DNA of 64,000 nt from Centropus unirufus (lineage: Eukaryota; Chordata; Aves; Cuculiformes; Centropidae): NCBI GenBank assembly GCA_013397695.1, contig VYZI01000002.1:9406660-9470659 (forward strand). Direction: 5' to 3'. The notes beneath the pieces were generated by a model. It worked only from the letters and a program-made list of their open reading frames with translations. It did no database searches and was not told the origin of the DNA. A program made the translations under genes and the position numbers. Within the stretch, counting starts at the first letter, position 1, and the number at the start of each line of letters is the position of its first letter. Below are positions 24,308 to 37,439 of this stretch, piece by piece.

Positions 24308-24962
24308 AGAGTCATAGAATGGTTTAGGTTGGAAGGGGCCTTAAAGATCATCTAGTTCCAGTATGCCTGACAAGGGCAGGGTCATCTTCCACTAGACTTG
24401 GTTCGTCAAGGTCCCATCCAACCTGGCTTTGAACAATTCCAGGGATGGGCATCCACAACTTCCCTGGGCAACCTGTTCCAGGGCCTTACCCTCCTCATTG
24501 TGAAGAATTTCTTCCTAATGTCTAATCTAAATCTTCCACCTTCCAATTTAAAGCCATCTCCCCTTTACCTTGCTCCATGCCCTTGTAAAAAATCCCTCCC
24601 CAGCTTTCTTGTACCCCCCGTTCAGGTAATGGTAGGCAGCTCTCAGGTCTCCCTACAGCTTTCTTTTCTCCAGGCTGAAAAAAATCCACTCTCTCAGCCT
24701 TTCTTCATTGGAGAGGTGCTTCTTCCCTCTGACCACCTTTGTGGACCTCTGGACCCATTCCAACAGCTCCATATCTTATCTCCATGTCTTATACTGGGGA
24801 TCCCAGAACTGGACACAGGATTCCAGGTAGGGTCTCACAACAGTGGAGTAGAGTGGCAGAATCACCTCCCTCGACCTGCTGCCCATGCTTCTTTTGGTGT
24901 ATACCAGGATATGGTTGGCCTTTGGGCTGCAAGTGTGTATTGCCAGTTCATAACGAGCATTT
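24308..24962 (-). mobile_element. CR1 LINE fragment, 3' part, minus strand
   Basis: The 3' terminus at 24308 (AGAGTCATAGAATGGTTTAGGTTGGAAGGGGCC) is a classic CR1 end read in antisense. The 3'UTR is relatively long, and the ORF2 C-terminal region follows up to about 24962, where homology is lost. A 196-codon plus-strand open frame over 24398-24988 is purely antisense to CR1 and has no coding meaning. Confidence 0.85.
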
Positions 24963-27144
24963 CATCAATCAGCACTACCAGAAAATAGCAGGCCTAAGAG
25001 AGCAAAAGTGTTTGCTGAGAGATACTGCTTGAATGTTTCACGAGAACTGATAAGCTCTGGAGCCTAGTCTCTTTTCTGAATCTTCAAAAGCTGTTAAACT
25101 CGGGACATGAAACATCTGTCAAGTCCATCAGGACACACTACCCCTGGCAACAGGTTGTATAACTCAACCTGCATCCTATCATATAGGGTCGTATGAATGT
25201 ATGAAACAAAGAACCTTTCAGAGACCTTATCACCACCTACCGAGGAGTTGTTGGCAAATCAGTTTGGCTTTCCCCTTGGTAAAAAGCCAAGTTTGATCTT
25301 CCAGTTGCTCCTGCAGCTGCATACCTATGAGTTTGTGTGAAGAAATAGTTGAATTATCCGTATCAATATTTATGTTAATAATATAACTTCAATTACTAAG
25401 TATGTCTACTACAAACTGGATGTGATTCTGTGTCTCTCCTGAGCCTGTCTCCTACCACAAAGATTCAAGCATTCAAGCCCTATGATAAGCAGCCAATGCA
25501 GCTAGCTGAAGCCTGCACCCTTCAGGAATTGTTTTCCTCTCCCAGGGGTTGCAATTATATCCAGTGCAAATGCTTCAATCAACTGATAAAAATTTCCTGT
25601 TGTTAACAAAGGGTGACATGTCCCTGCTGTCTACATCAGGAATTGGTGGTGGTGGTGAGGGCAAGGGGAAAGGGGAAAGCTAAACAACTTTGAATGGATG
25701 AAGATATGAATGTATCTGGGTTGTTGTTTTTTTTTAATGGATCATTTATATAAATTGTTACAGCATGGGGTAAGATTGCAGTATTTCTGTGCTTACATAA
25801 CTCTCACCTAAAGGTGCTTTGATGTCAAGGTCAATATAATTGACAGGGTGGAATCTGCAGTTGTCACACTACAAGGCTGCTTTCACTCATACTCTGAGGT
25901 TTTCTGTCACCAGCTTTTCCTACCACCAATGTTGTGGACTGATATTTTGTTTTCAAGTCAGAGGCTTGAAACTTTTTGCTATTACTGTAGCTTGTCAAAA
26001 TACAAGAAGGTGCCCAGCAGCCTGGTCATAAACCTAAGAAACAGATACAGATGAATATTACAAGAGTGGAAATCATGTCCGGAATAGCCATTCAAAAGTT
26101 ATTGCCAAACCTGCTCTCAAGGTGTATAATAGCACGGATGTGTGAAACATGAAATTTGGTTATGCCGTAGCTGAAATGGAGATTCAAAATAGTGTCTGTT
26201 GGCTGTTTTTGGATGACTATCAATAACAGGATAATTAATACGCCCATAAAATTGTATGTGTGTATGTGCATATAGAATTCCAGCATGTCTTTATAACTAA
26301 ATGATAAGAAAAGTATATCCATGGGGGAGGGGTATTGCATTTAGACAAAGAGGATGGCAGAAACAGCAGTGTATGCTTTTATCTCTTTGGAAAGCAGCAA
26401 GTGTGGCAGCATGCCAATTGCAAGACCCCAGGACACAGCAGCACTGCCTACTCTTGGATGGTGACTGCTTCTGAATTGTATGCACTAGCTGCCAGAAACA
26501 TTCTAGCTCAACCCGCAGACTATGTTTTCTTGGAAATGTCATATACAGCCAGTATGTTAGCAATTCATGTCTTCTATTATTCTGGAAAGCCCATATTCTA
26601 TTTGTTGTTGAAGGAGAAAAAAAAAAAGGAAATAAATTGTATTCCTGACATTAAACAAGATAACAAATGAGAGTTGATTAGCATTTTACATCTTATTTAT
26701 TGGCTAAAAGACTTGAGGGAGCCATGAGTCAGAGTGCTGGTGAGTTAGACATATGCCTACTGTCTAATGGCACTTCTACTTTGTTAAAAGGATGCTACTG
26801 GCTAATCTCAGTTCTTTTTTCAAGTACTGGTACTGACATTTGGGAAAGGTATTATTATCAAACAATCTACCTGCCTGTGGTGTTGGTAATATCTGAGAAT
26901 CAATTGTCCCCAGGTAAGTGCCCCAACAAATACTGATTATGTGACAAGGAGAATCAGAAGTGCAGTCACAATTTCTCTCTTGTGTTCCCTCCTGATAGAG
27001 TGCCTTTATGACGCATCCTAAATTTCAGTGAAAGTAAGGGTAGCAGGCTGGACTTCAGTTTAAGTCTCAGTTGGAATTTAATACTAAAAATGGGTGCAAA
27101 ACTAATGCTTGCAATATCACCCAGCACCAAAATATGACGTATAG
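24963..27144. other. Mostly unique DNA; unexplained GC-richer patches
   Basis: The part from 24963 to about 25330 is GC-richer than typical flanks and may be part of an unrecognised older repeat. 26335-26670 is open for 111 codons on the plus strand with no recognisable domain. A second open stretch, 26700-26913, ends in a strong donor-like CAG/GTAAGTG. None is supported as a gene. Confidence 0.4.
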
Positions 27145-28410
27145 TGTCATAGAATTGTTAAGGATCAAAAATACCTCTGAAAGGTTCAAGTCCAACCATC
27201 CACACAATACCACCATACTTATTAAACCATGCCCTGAAGCACCATTTCTACACATTTTTTTAACACTTCCAGGCACAGTGACTTCACCACTTTCATTGGC
27301 AACTTGTCCCAGTGCTTCACAAATATTTCAGTATTTCCTGCCCCCCCCGCCACTATCTAGTTTAGGACTACCCTGGTGCAACTTGAGGCCATTTTGCCTC
27401 ATCCTATCACTTGTTACTTGGGTTAAGAGACCAGCACCTACCTTACTACAGCCTCCTTTCAGGTAGTTGTATAGAACAATAAGGTCAGCCTTCTCTTCTT
27501 CAGACTAAACAACCCTAGTTGCCTAAGCCACTCCTTATAGAACTTGGACTTGTTCTTTAGACCCTTCACCAGCAGCTTCAGGACATGCTCCAGCAGCTCA
27601 ATGTCTTTCTTGTACTGACTGGCCTGAAACTGAGCCCAGTATTCAAGATAAGGCCTCACCAGTGCCAAAAATCGGGGCATGATCACTCCCCTACTCCTGC
27701 TGGTCACACTGATATGCTGCTGGATACTGATGGCCTTCCTGGCCACCTGGGCACACTACTGGCTTATGTGCAGCTGGATGTCAACTAGCACCCCCAGATC
27801 CTTTTCTGCCAAAGAGCTTTCTAGTCACACTTCCCCATGCCTATAGCATTGCATGGGGTTGTGACTAAAGTGCAAAACCTGATGCTTGGCTTTGTTGAAT
27901 CTCATACAATCAGCCTCAAACCATTAATCCAGCCTGTCCATGTCCCTCTGCAAAACCTTCCTACCTCTAAGCAGATCAACACTCTTGCTCAGTTTGATGT
28001 TATCTGCTCATTTACTGAGGGAACACTCAACTCCCTCATCCAGATCATTGATAAGACATTAAACAGGGCCAGCTCCAACACTGAGACCTGGAGAACACTG
28101 CTTGTTATCAGTTGCCAACTGGATTATGCTCTGCTCACCACATCTCTCTGGGCTTGGCTATCCAGCCATTTTTTACTCAGCAAAGAGTACATCTGTTGAA
28201 GCCATGGGATATCATCTTTTCTAGGAGAATGCTGTGGGAGACCGTGTCAAAGGCTTTACTGAAATCTTATTTCCAGTTCTTCTTGTAGGTGGGTGTCACA
28301 TTGGCAAGCCTCCAGTCATCTAAGACCTGTCCTGTTGACCAGGACTGCTGGTAAATGATGGAAAGTGGCTTGGAACGCTCCTCCACCAGCTTCCACAGTA
28401 CTCTAGGGTG
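27145..28410 (-). mobile_element. CR1 LINE fragment reaching the RT domain, minus strand
   Basis: The 3' terminus is at 27145 (GTCATAGAATTGTT). The minus strand carries 3'UTR, then C-terminal ORF2 (27459-27746 open, with R-P-Y-L-E-Y-W-A-Q-F, K-D-I-E-L-L-E and L-G-L-F-S-L-K-K-R-R-L) and RT motif A (complement of GGGAGACCGTGTCAAAGGCTTTACTGAAA, encoding F-S-K-A-F-D-T-V-S-H). Directly upstream of motif A the sequence jumps to a segment that normally lies further 5' (complement of 28270-28410, with L-E-D-W-R-L-A-N-V-T-P). An internal deletion of the intervening region is therefore likely, near 28265. A C-rich run lies at about 27341-27350. The copy is frameshifted and inactive. Confidence 0.85.
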
Positions 28411-28477
28411 TAAATTTTAGTTCAAGACTGACATGTATATAAACACATCAGCTACAGAAGAACAGGCTTATATCACA

Positions 28478-28549
28478 GTGATATAAGTGATGTAAGTGAT
28501 ATAAGTGATATAAGTGATATAAGTGATATAAGTGATATAAGTGATAAAA
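28478..28549. repeat. Minisatellite, 9-bp unit x 8
   Basis: Eight head-to-tail copies of GTGATATAA occupy 72 bases. Copy 2 is GTGATGTAA and the last is GTGATAAAA; the other six are identical. Such uniformity suggests recent expansion or homogenisation. It lies 68 bases beyond the truncated 5' end of the CR1 at 27145-28410. Likely length-polymorphic. Confidence 0.95.
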
Positions 28550-31500
28550 GCTCACTACCTGAGAGCAGAGATTTTTTCTTTTCTCCTCATAGTTTGAGAA
28601 GCTTCAATTTTCTGTCTGTTTTTCTTAGGTCTTTGTAGTGTCAGAAAAAGAGTTTCCATTTTTATTGATGTCACTGACACCTTGAGAAGTCTGGAGCCAC
28701 AAAGCAGAAATAGCAGTAGAGTCCCTGATGCACTACTCAGGAGACTGGCCTGGAAGGGTATGTTATGTTGTGCATCTGTCTGTTGCATAAGGTTGCCCTG
28801 GTTGTTTCTCCTGAGGTTTGTAGCACAGAAAAATTCAGCCTACAATTTTTGAAGACAGGTGCCCACAAGTAACAGTAATGCTCCAGCTTATATATGGACC
28901 TCAGTCAAATGGTCAGTTAATCACTATGGTGGCTACAAATCTGCTTAGCGGATTGAGTCTCTCTAGATTTAAATTAAAAAAAAAGGGAAAATGTCATTGA
29001 TGGGATATTCAGAATCACTTAAAGTTGTCATAACACTGCTCTGATATGAACTGTTTTCTTCTTACCCTCAACTCAATGTCTACTTGTGCTCTGTCATTCT
29101 TATGGTTCCCTCACATGTATATGCACAAGACATTTTTGCTAGAAGTTCTCAGTTTTCTCCCATTTTAGCTGACATCAGTTTGATCTTTTTGATCCATATT
29201 AGTACAATAACCTGAAAAACACCAACTCTTTTGAAGTTGTCCACTTTAAACATGCAGAAACTAAATGCTTGAGATTATTGAAAAAAAAATAATTCTACAG
29301 AAATGAAAAACTTAACTACCCACACAATGGTTTACCCAAGCCAGTGATATTATGTTTCTTTCATCAGCTCTAAATGCCTGCAGAAAAGAGAAAAAAGAAA
29401 AGCTAAACAATATATTACATACTTCTGCTTCACTTGCAAAACACAAGTCTCAAAGCCAGGCAAACCTGGTAAGGAATCTTTTGTTGTTTAAGAGACTCAA
29501 ACATCAAGCAGCCTGAAACCTTACTCCTCTGCAACCACTTTCCTCACTGAAAGCTACTATTTTGAGTATGAAAAATGTATATGCTTTTCTTGGATTCTCA
29601 CTTTTAAATCGTGAGTGGCAAATAGTGTTTTACCATTATAAAACCACCAAACCAAAATGCATTGCGCTTGTCCTTGAGAATTCAATATATACAACTGTGT
29701 TTACTATAGAGGAAATGACCCACCCCAAATTTCTGTATACCTCTTAGTATTACATAAATCTTAGCAGACGCTTATAGTGAATTAATTTGATTTTCAGTAC
29801 TGTGGAGACTCTAGGTATGCCAGGAACACATAGCAAAACATCTTGCTGCAAACAAAAATGAATCCTTAATAAGAAAACAAGTATTCTTTTTTTTTTTTTC
29901 TAAGGAGGAGCTGTTTTGAAAGGAGTGTTAGACTTTATTTCCAGTACCTCTTTTCTGATTTGTCAGCTAAATGTATCTTAGTTCATCAGGACAGAAATGG
30001 AGAAATAATTCACAAGGAAGACTATTCAACTTAACAGTTCTGGAATTTAGAGAGCTAATCCTGTTTACACCAGCTATGTCTTCATCCTATATATATGAGG
30101 ATATAAATGCAAAATCCTTTAAGTAATGTAGGATTTGGGGATGGAGTTTTCTTAAAGAAGCATGCTATGCTGCTAAGTAAAATATTTTTAATCATTCCTT
30201 CTATTTATATTGACCCAGTTCTGAGTATTTAAGGTGTTTGGTCTAAGCTCTTCAATTCCAGCTTTGCAAAAAGGATCATTCCAGATAGCAAATAAAAATC
30301 AAGATTTTTCTTCTATATTAACAGCTTAATATTATTTTTCCTACACTGATTCCAATTAGTATTTTTCTTGGGATTAGTTGTTCTTTTTTATCAATGAATG
30401 TTCAAATAAATAAGAGGAAGAATTTGATAAGAAATAGTCATGAAAATACAGCCAAAGAAAGCTAAAACGTACACTGTTTTCTCCTCAGGGAAAACAGGCA
30501 TTTGCATTTTTCTAAATAGGAGACAAGAATCTTGTGTTACTGACAAATACCCTTAGTATTCTAGACAGTGGATAGTCCTGTCTCATATCCTTTTGTAATC
30601 AAAAGAAATTGGAACTGTAGTAATTGGCTGAGTCTGTTGCCTAAAAATTGCATCAGTATTTATGATCTAATTTAAACAAACTCTACTGACTCAACTGCCG
30701 CTAGCAGTTATGCATATGTGTGTGTAAAAGGGTCATGAGTGTTTTGTGTTGACTGAATTGTAGCTAGGTGATTGATGGATTAATTGATTGATTGATTTCT
30801 TTACTCACCTAGCAATTAATAGTTGAGCTTGATGTAAGCTTTGTGTTTCAAAGTTTTATCCATTCTAAAACCATTTAGCCATTTTTGTAGGGAAAACTGC
30901 TTGTAGATTACACTATTGGAGACATTTGTGAAATTCTGAATACAAAAAAAATAAAATTTGGAGACTATGAAAAATCTGTCTAGCTGGAGTAACAATAACA
31001 GTAAAAATATTTTACATACTTTTAACTGGAAAATAGACAACTGAAACCAGAAAAATCTAGCCAGGTAGGGAAATCTGTTAGAAGCATTCTGTGTCTCCTC
31101 CTACCTGATTCTACTGGGCATGCCCTAATTATCACTAATTATATTGAAAATATTTATCTATCTTCTAATTATCTAGGTCCCTAGGCAATATGTATATGCA
31201 AAGGACGGGTTAAGAATTCTAACTACAGCTTCTTTCTGCAAATGTTACTTGTAACCATGAAGCTAAGCCTAATACTATTTTTTTGAAGGAATAATGTTAA
31301 TGAGGAAGGAAAGATGAGACAGACAAATAGAAAGGACAAAGGAAAAAAGGCAAATAATTAAAAAATCCTATCCAGCCCCCCAAATTACTAGTAGCCAAAC
31401 GCTCACACCTCAATTCACCAATTATGAAAAGAATGATAAAAGAAACAGTTAAAAGAGAAAGAGTGAAATGAGAAAAGTATGAGATAAATTCACAAAGGCA

Positions 31501-34500
31501 GATGTGTTCCCAGTGCTGAAAAAGTTCAATGAAGAAATGCTGTGTGTCTTGAATTTTTTTGGTTATTTGGCCCATACCAAAAGATTTATATTTGTTAATA
31601 TGAATTATATGATTCATTGAACTGTACCTCAGAAGTTATTATCCATATCCTGAAATAGATACATCTCTATTAAATGATTTTGGTTTTAATCTTCAATATT
31701 TTTTATTTCTTATGCTTTCACCTGGAACAGAAGTTAGGCAAAATGAAAGTAAATTAATCTCTGCTGGGATGTCAAGGTATAAGACCAGAAAATACACACT
31801 TGCTCAGTCTTCAGCGCTGTCTTCAGCAATGAACAAAACAGATATTCAGGAGGAAAAAAAACCAACAAAAAAGACCAAACCCAAAACTTATGTGTGGTCT
31901 TGTACCATAAAGAATATGAATAAAAGTGACAAAGAGAAAAAAAAAGAGAAAAGAGAAATTTGCTGCTTTGAAACTTTATTAATTGAGACAGTTTGAATGC
32001 TCAGTTTTGTAACTTTAGTAGCAATAATGTAAGATTTTGACTGCAAATATTAAATTGACAAATATGTTACGGAAAACTCTCTTCCCATCCATCAATCGCA
32101 GGGCTTCAACTCAGACTTTCAGAATTGTGAAATATTGCCAGAGTTTTCTGCTAACAGAAGACAAGACACAAAGAAAACAACACATTATAGAGCCATGATT
32201 CTCTTGGATCACATGGAAGGTATCAAAAAAACCTAAGAAATTATCAACTAGGAATGAAGTGATGATCCATTACCAGAAATGTGGTCATTCACTGTTTAAA
32301 GCACTGAATACACCTATGTTTTTCTTAGATTTGAAGTTGTGATAGTATGTACATTATACCTATGTGGGGGAGAATGATGAAGAATTATACTTCCTTATAA
32401 CTTCTGAAGCTGTTGGTCAATTTCAACTACATTTGTCAGAGGAAAGGCTTCAATAACATCATACTTTATTAGGCACTTAGGAATCCTAACAGAAAGTAGT
32501 ACCTGCACAAAGGACAGCAACTAGGCAGTGCGAGCCTGTAAGCCAATATCCCTATTTATAATTTCTTGCACAGAGGTTCAAAGTATATAATTTTTCTTGT
32601 ATATGGTAGATAGAGTAATTCACTAATGAACTCAGAAAAAACATTATCCCTTATGCTCCAGAGAATAAGCCAACTAGTCATTGCCATGCTTAGGAACAAA
32701 CAGCTATTTTATTCTGTCACTATCTCAAGTCATCCAAAATGTTCAAGGCAATTTATTCCTTAGAGCTTAAATCCACGAAGGTTAGTAAAATTTGACTTAG
32801 GCTTCCAAATGGCTTTGGCAATGTGAGCAAAAAAATGTGGTAGTTTTTTTATCATCTTTTGGAACCTCTGTCATAGACCACTATTATGAATACAATACTG
32901 AATGAGATGGGCCAGTGATCCTTAATGCAAGGTTATTTCTGTTGTGCCATTCTTTCCATTACTTTTGCATAGTCTGGAAATTTGACAAAACTACTGAAGA
33001 AATTAAAAAAACAAATAGGGTGCCAGGAGCTTTCAAAACCATCTGTTTGTGCTGTAAAACTACCAGTAGCAGATAGGAGCTTTACTTCTAAGCACTTATT
33101 AGATTGTGAAACATTATTTTGAGTAATGAACTATTTGAAATCAATTAGTCAACATATGAACTATTTTATACTATATACATGGGTGGACATGTGTGTACAG
33201 AAGAGACTAAACAGTGACAAATAACAAAATACACTGATGAAGAGAATAAAATAAAGACATTAATTTAATCATAATATGACTTTGGAATTTTCACTTTTCA
33301 GATTGTTGACAGGAATCCTTTATTCTAACAGGAGTATTCAGTGCTCAGTTGTTTGAAAAAAAACACAGCACAGCACCCTAAGGATCAGATTCTTTAGTGA
33401 ATCCTTTCTATTTGAGAGTAACGGCCTTATTTCCATCTAGGGTGAGTTTTGTGCTGGAAATAATTGTCACATGCACAGGTTTGCATACCTGCTCTCCATC
33501 TTCAACTTCTGAGCAGGACAATAGCATCTTGGAGAAAAGGAAAGTATATGCTGATTCTATTATCTTTCCATTATTTTCGTTATTTTATCTCTCTACACCA
33601 AACATGTTTTTTACATTCTAAATAATGAAAAACCATTTTCAATATGACCTTTTGCTCTCTAGACTCAATAGAGATGCTTTGGATCCACAATGTTAGTGCT
33701 GCCTCCAACATTTATTTAAATAGAATCAACACTCATGGTTTACCACAGTGTAATAAAGTCATTGCTACATACTAATTGGACATCAGTATCAGATCCATGC
33801 TTGCACTTTCAAGCTGTTGTAATTAGAAAGTAAAATTCACTAACTTAAACTTAACTGTTTATGACATGCATCAACTAAGGAATAGTAACTCATTAAACCA
33901 CATTAACCTAGTGCTGTGTTTGCACTCCGAAAGAAAATTCCTTTGAATCTACTGTTGTAGTTCACTATGTGCTAAATTTAAAGAACTCCTCAGAGAATTT
34001 TGAGTAATATCTGAAATAAGATGTTGTCACCTTAATGTTTCTTGGCAATAAGATCTCATCAGAATAGTAGGATTTCAATTTTTGTTAAACATATGAGAAA
34101 AATGTGGACAATAGCAAAGGAATGCTGAGTCAGGATCAAAGCTCAAAATAGTTGTTTTCCCATGCTTAAGCCTGAGTATAGATCTGGTAGTCTTAAGATC
34201 AAATTCAGTGTGATTAAAAGGAAAACATATGAGCCGAAAACAGTATTGTGAAAAACCTGTTAATTACCCGATCCAGAATTTTAATGTATTTGATGGAGGC
34301 AAGCTTATTATCTGAAGTCAGATTCTGTTAAAAGGAAATTTTCAGTCCATCTACCTACTCTGGTTCTCAGATTTCCACGTGCCCTGTCTGTACTCAAACT
34401 GTAGAACAGAGAAATACCAAAATACTGGCAACTTGCTACAGAGAAGAGTCAAATGAAGTTCTAATGTTTACTGTTTGCAAGCAAAAAATTAATGCAAATT

Positions 34501-35444
34501 AAATCACGATGTTCCTAAGACAAAGAATAATCTGAAAAAGGTTCTAATTGCTACACTTAAATGAAATTCTATTATTAAATATTTTATAATAAACAGAAAG
34601 CACTTTCAGTAAGAAGAAGGTAAATGGAAACATTGTTTTTTCAGTCTTTATTATTGTTTGTGTGTGCATTTGGCACATCTGTGTTCCATTAACTTTACCA
34701 GGAAGACCACATATTGTTTATTTTATTTCCCTTTCTTCCCAGTTTGGAGGTCACTTTTTTCAAAGGTGCAGGAGCTCAAAGGGCATTGAAAACTGCTCAC
34801 AACCTTGCCGGTACTTTCACCTCTTATAATATTTCTGTTCCAGCTGTCACTTCATTTGGCTAAGAGCTAATTTAGCTAGGAAAGCCAGTGTTCATGCCAG
34901 GGCAGATCTGTCAAAACAGGCATGTAATGAGCTGATTGTAGAGGCCTTCTTATGCAGCTTTTCTCCTGAAGCCAGTTCTTCATTGTCTCCCTTAGAGTAT
35001 TTTGTAAAATACTGTCTGCGTGGGTATGAAAAGTTCACTTGGGAAGACCTCTTACACCCTGCATAAATCTGACATGTAGGCCTGAGGATCAGAGGACATG
35101 TTACAAGGATTTCTGCAAGGTGTACAACTTGTCATATGGAATAAAACTTCCTGTTTGCTAATGTCTAGCAAAATATTCTTAGTAAATACAGGTAAAATAG
35201 CTAGGCCAATATGTGTTTCTATTGTTAAAAACTAACTTTTTGTTTCTTTCAGTTTGTTATTTAAAATAATAATATAATTTAGCTTTTTTAATGGTAATTT
35301 AAACTAAAAGTAAAGGAAAATTTTCAATACTCTTGGAATAAAATATTGCCACCAACTTATTGGACTACATAAAATGATTAAATAATTTGGGGTTTTGTTT
35401 CACAACCTTAAATAAACTTATTGAACTAATACCCAGAAGTTTTT
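28550..35444. other. Long unique AT-rich region, no gene seen
   Basis: Nearly 7 kb with no transposon or coding signal that I recognise. Open frames are under about 106 codons (31297-31617 minus, 31712-31996 plus) and are low-complexity or hydrophobic by composition only. A T-run lies at about 29888-29900, and a short TTGA tandem at 30771-30798. This is the longest featureless block in the window. Confidence 0.5.
30771..30798. repeat. Short (TTGA)n microsatellite
   Basis: ATTGATGGATTAATTGATTGATTGATTT contains about five imperfect TTGA/GATT units with one interruption. Ordinary short tandem repeat. Confidence 0.8.
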
Positions 35445-35495
35445 GGAAAGAGGGGGAGAAAAGAAAGAAGGAAAGAAAGAAGGAAAGAAAGGAAG

Positions 35496-35534
<39 letters not shown>
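35445..35534. repeat. 90-base pure purine tract, (GAAAG/GGAA)n then (GA)n
   Basis: Every base from 35445 to 35534 on the plus strand is A or G. The left part is built from GAAAGAAG- and GAAAGGAA-like units, the right part from about 15 GA dinucleotides. Uninterrupted polypurine-polypyrimidine tracts with mirror symmetry can adopt triplex (H-DNA) structures and are often length-variable. Open frames on both strands here simply read the repeat. Confidence 0.95.
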
Positions 35535-35535
<1 letters not shown>

Positions 35536-37439
35536 ATCAATACTCTGGAGCTTACATTGGTCCAATATCATAATGTGCATAAACTGGCTCTAAAGGTGGA
35601 ATTCTTATACTAAGTGCATTTCTCTTCATCTGAGCTTGTGGCCCTAGTTTCAAGTGCATGTTTAGTCAAACAAATACTGTTCTATATCCTATAAGTAGTT
35701 TAAAGTAGTTAGAATGTCGACATTTAATGTTAGGCAAAATGAATTCCACTTAAAAGACTGTTATGTCCATCTGGATATAAAAGTTTTCCTTCCTCCTTAC
35801 TGATGGTAAGTCCCTTGTCCAGGATTTAGAGGCATTACTTGTCCTAAGAGACTGAGGTTTTAAACAGGAGCTGGAAACTGAAGAGAACTGAAATTTCTTT
35901 TCTAGGATAAATCTCTTTTTACTTTTTTTCCCCCCAAATCATTACATATATTTTGCATTAACTGTCCAAATTTCCTACAGAGGCACAACAAAAGTTCTCA
36001 TTTATTTCAGAAGGCATTTTGCCTGAGTACACATTGATGAGAGGCATTAACTAGAGAAACGCATATTTATAAAGATAGAGAAAACTACAGAGATATTTAA
36101 AATGCTTAGTTATAAATGTAGTACTTACATAAGTCATAAGAAGTTACAAGGAACAAGTTAATTTCAAAATCCAAAGACCAATCAGTATCTCTATCCTTTT
36201 CTTCTGTATTAATGTACAGAATAGAAGTTATAATGTTTACTTAGGACTGAAAACTAGGAACCTGACTCTTAGATTTATCAAATGTATGTAAAAATTCAAC
36301 AGCTAAAAAAAGAGTACCTGAGATCTAACTTTTCTAGCTAATACATCATATATCAAAAGTTCTTTGCTAAAAATAAGAGAAAAACTACTTTGAAAACTCT
36401 TATGCTTAAGCTTTGGAGGAAAAGATGATCTGCCTTTCATCCAGACTTCACTAGCATGTTTCTCATAGGTATTATTGTCAAGATTAAAAATGCAATTCTT
36501 GATTTCAAACCAATTTGCCAGCAGGAAGCCTCCTTGGGAACAACATGTAGCAACACCTGCTGAGTCAATTGACCCAGTAAGGTAATAAGCCAGTCAAAAA
36601 AATAAAATAAAAAAAAGAGATCAACTAAAACTATTCCCTCTTTCTTACATCTGCTGTTTTGAGGATCTGTGATAATCAGCTTCCATCTAGGAGGGGTGCA
36701 CTATGCTGGAAATAAGCTATTAGAAGGAAGAAACAAACTACTTGCTTTTGTTTTTTCCACATTTTTAACTATAAGTTAGAAACAAAATATAAATGAGAAA
36801 ATATGATTAGGATGAATGAATGATAAATCTTGTTTTTTTGTTTTTTTTTCATTTCCTGAAAATCAGTATAAACCCTGAAACAGGCTCTTCTCAAAGGGGT
36901 TTTGAATTTTGTCATATTTCTCCAATGCATCCTGGAGTTATATCTAGATTAATATATATTTTTACAGTACTCACTCAGGTGTCTTATCACCTTCCATAAA
37001 CAAGAAAATATGAGGTACTCAGCTTTAAAGCTGTTTCTGACACAGCACTCTTGAATAAAAATTTATTTTAGACTTACCAGAATACAAAGAGTTTGAAGCA
37101 ATATTCTGGCCTGAATGACAATATGACAAATATTTTTTTTTTTTGCATAGGACATCAGAGATGCTGTTAGCTCTGGCCTACCTAGAAAGCACGAATTTCC
37201 ATTTAGCTGGACAAAAATACATATACTCTAAATCGTGGACTACTCTAGAAAAAATATATATAAAATTAAATCTCTGATTTTCAGGTTTTTGTTTGGTTCT
37301 TATGCTAATGTTCAATATTTATAGTGACTTGCTGTCCTCATATTCTGAGAAAATAAATTCTACTTACTGATTTAATGTCCTCTGTAACAGAGCAGGTCCT
37401 CTGAAAAAAAATTTTTAAGAAATAGAATTCCATGTTTTT
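35535..37439. other. Unique AT-rich DNA, no gene seen
   Basis: No recognisable gene or transposon. A- and T-runs occur at about 36598-36617 and 37131-37143. Confidence 0.5.

Noticed and set aside
24398..24988. 196-codon plus-strand open frame, the longest in the window
   Set aside because: It is exactly antisense to the minus-strand CR1 at 24308-24962; the peptide has no domain and the sense strand explains the sequence.
26335..26670. 111-codon open frame considered as a possible exon or retrogene
   Set aside because: No recognisable domain, an A-run inside the frame encodes a lysine stretch, there is no clear acceptor, and the composition is ordinary for the flanks.
28478..28549. Regular repeats resembling a CRISPR array
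   Set aside because: Units are contiguous 9-mers without spacers in a vertebrate-type genome; this is a minisatellite.
31712..31996. 94-codon lysine-rich open frame
   Set aside because: Composition follows an A-rich tract (repeated AAAAAA and AAAGAGAAA); no domain, no splice context.
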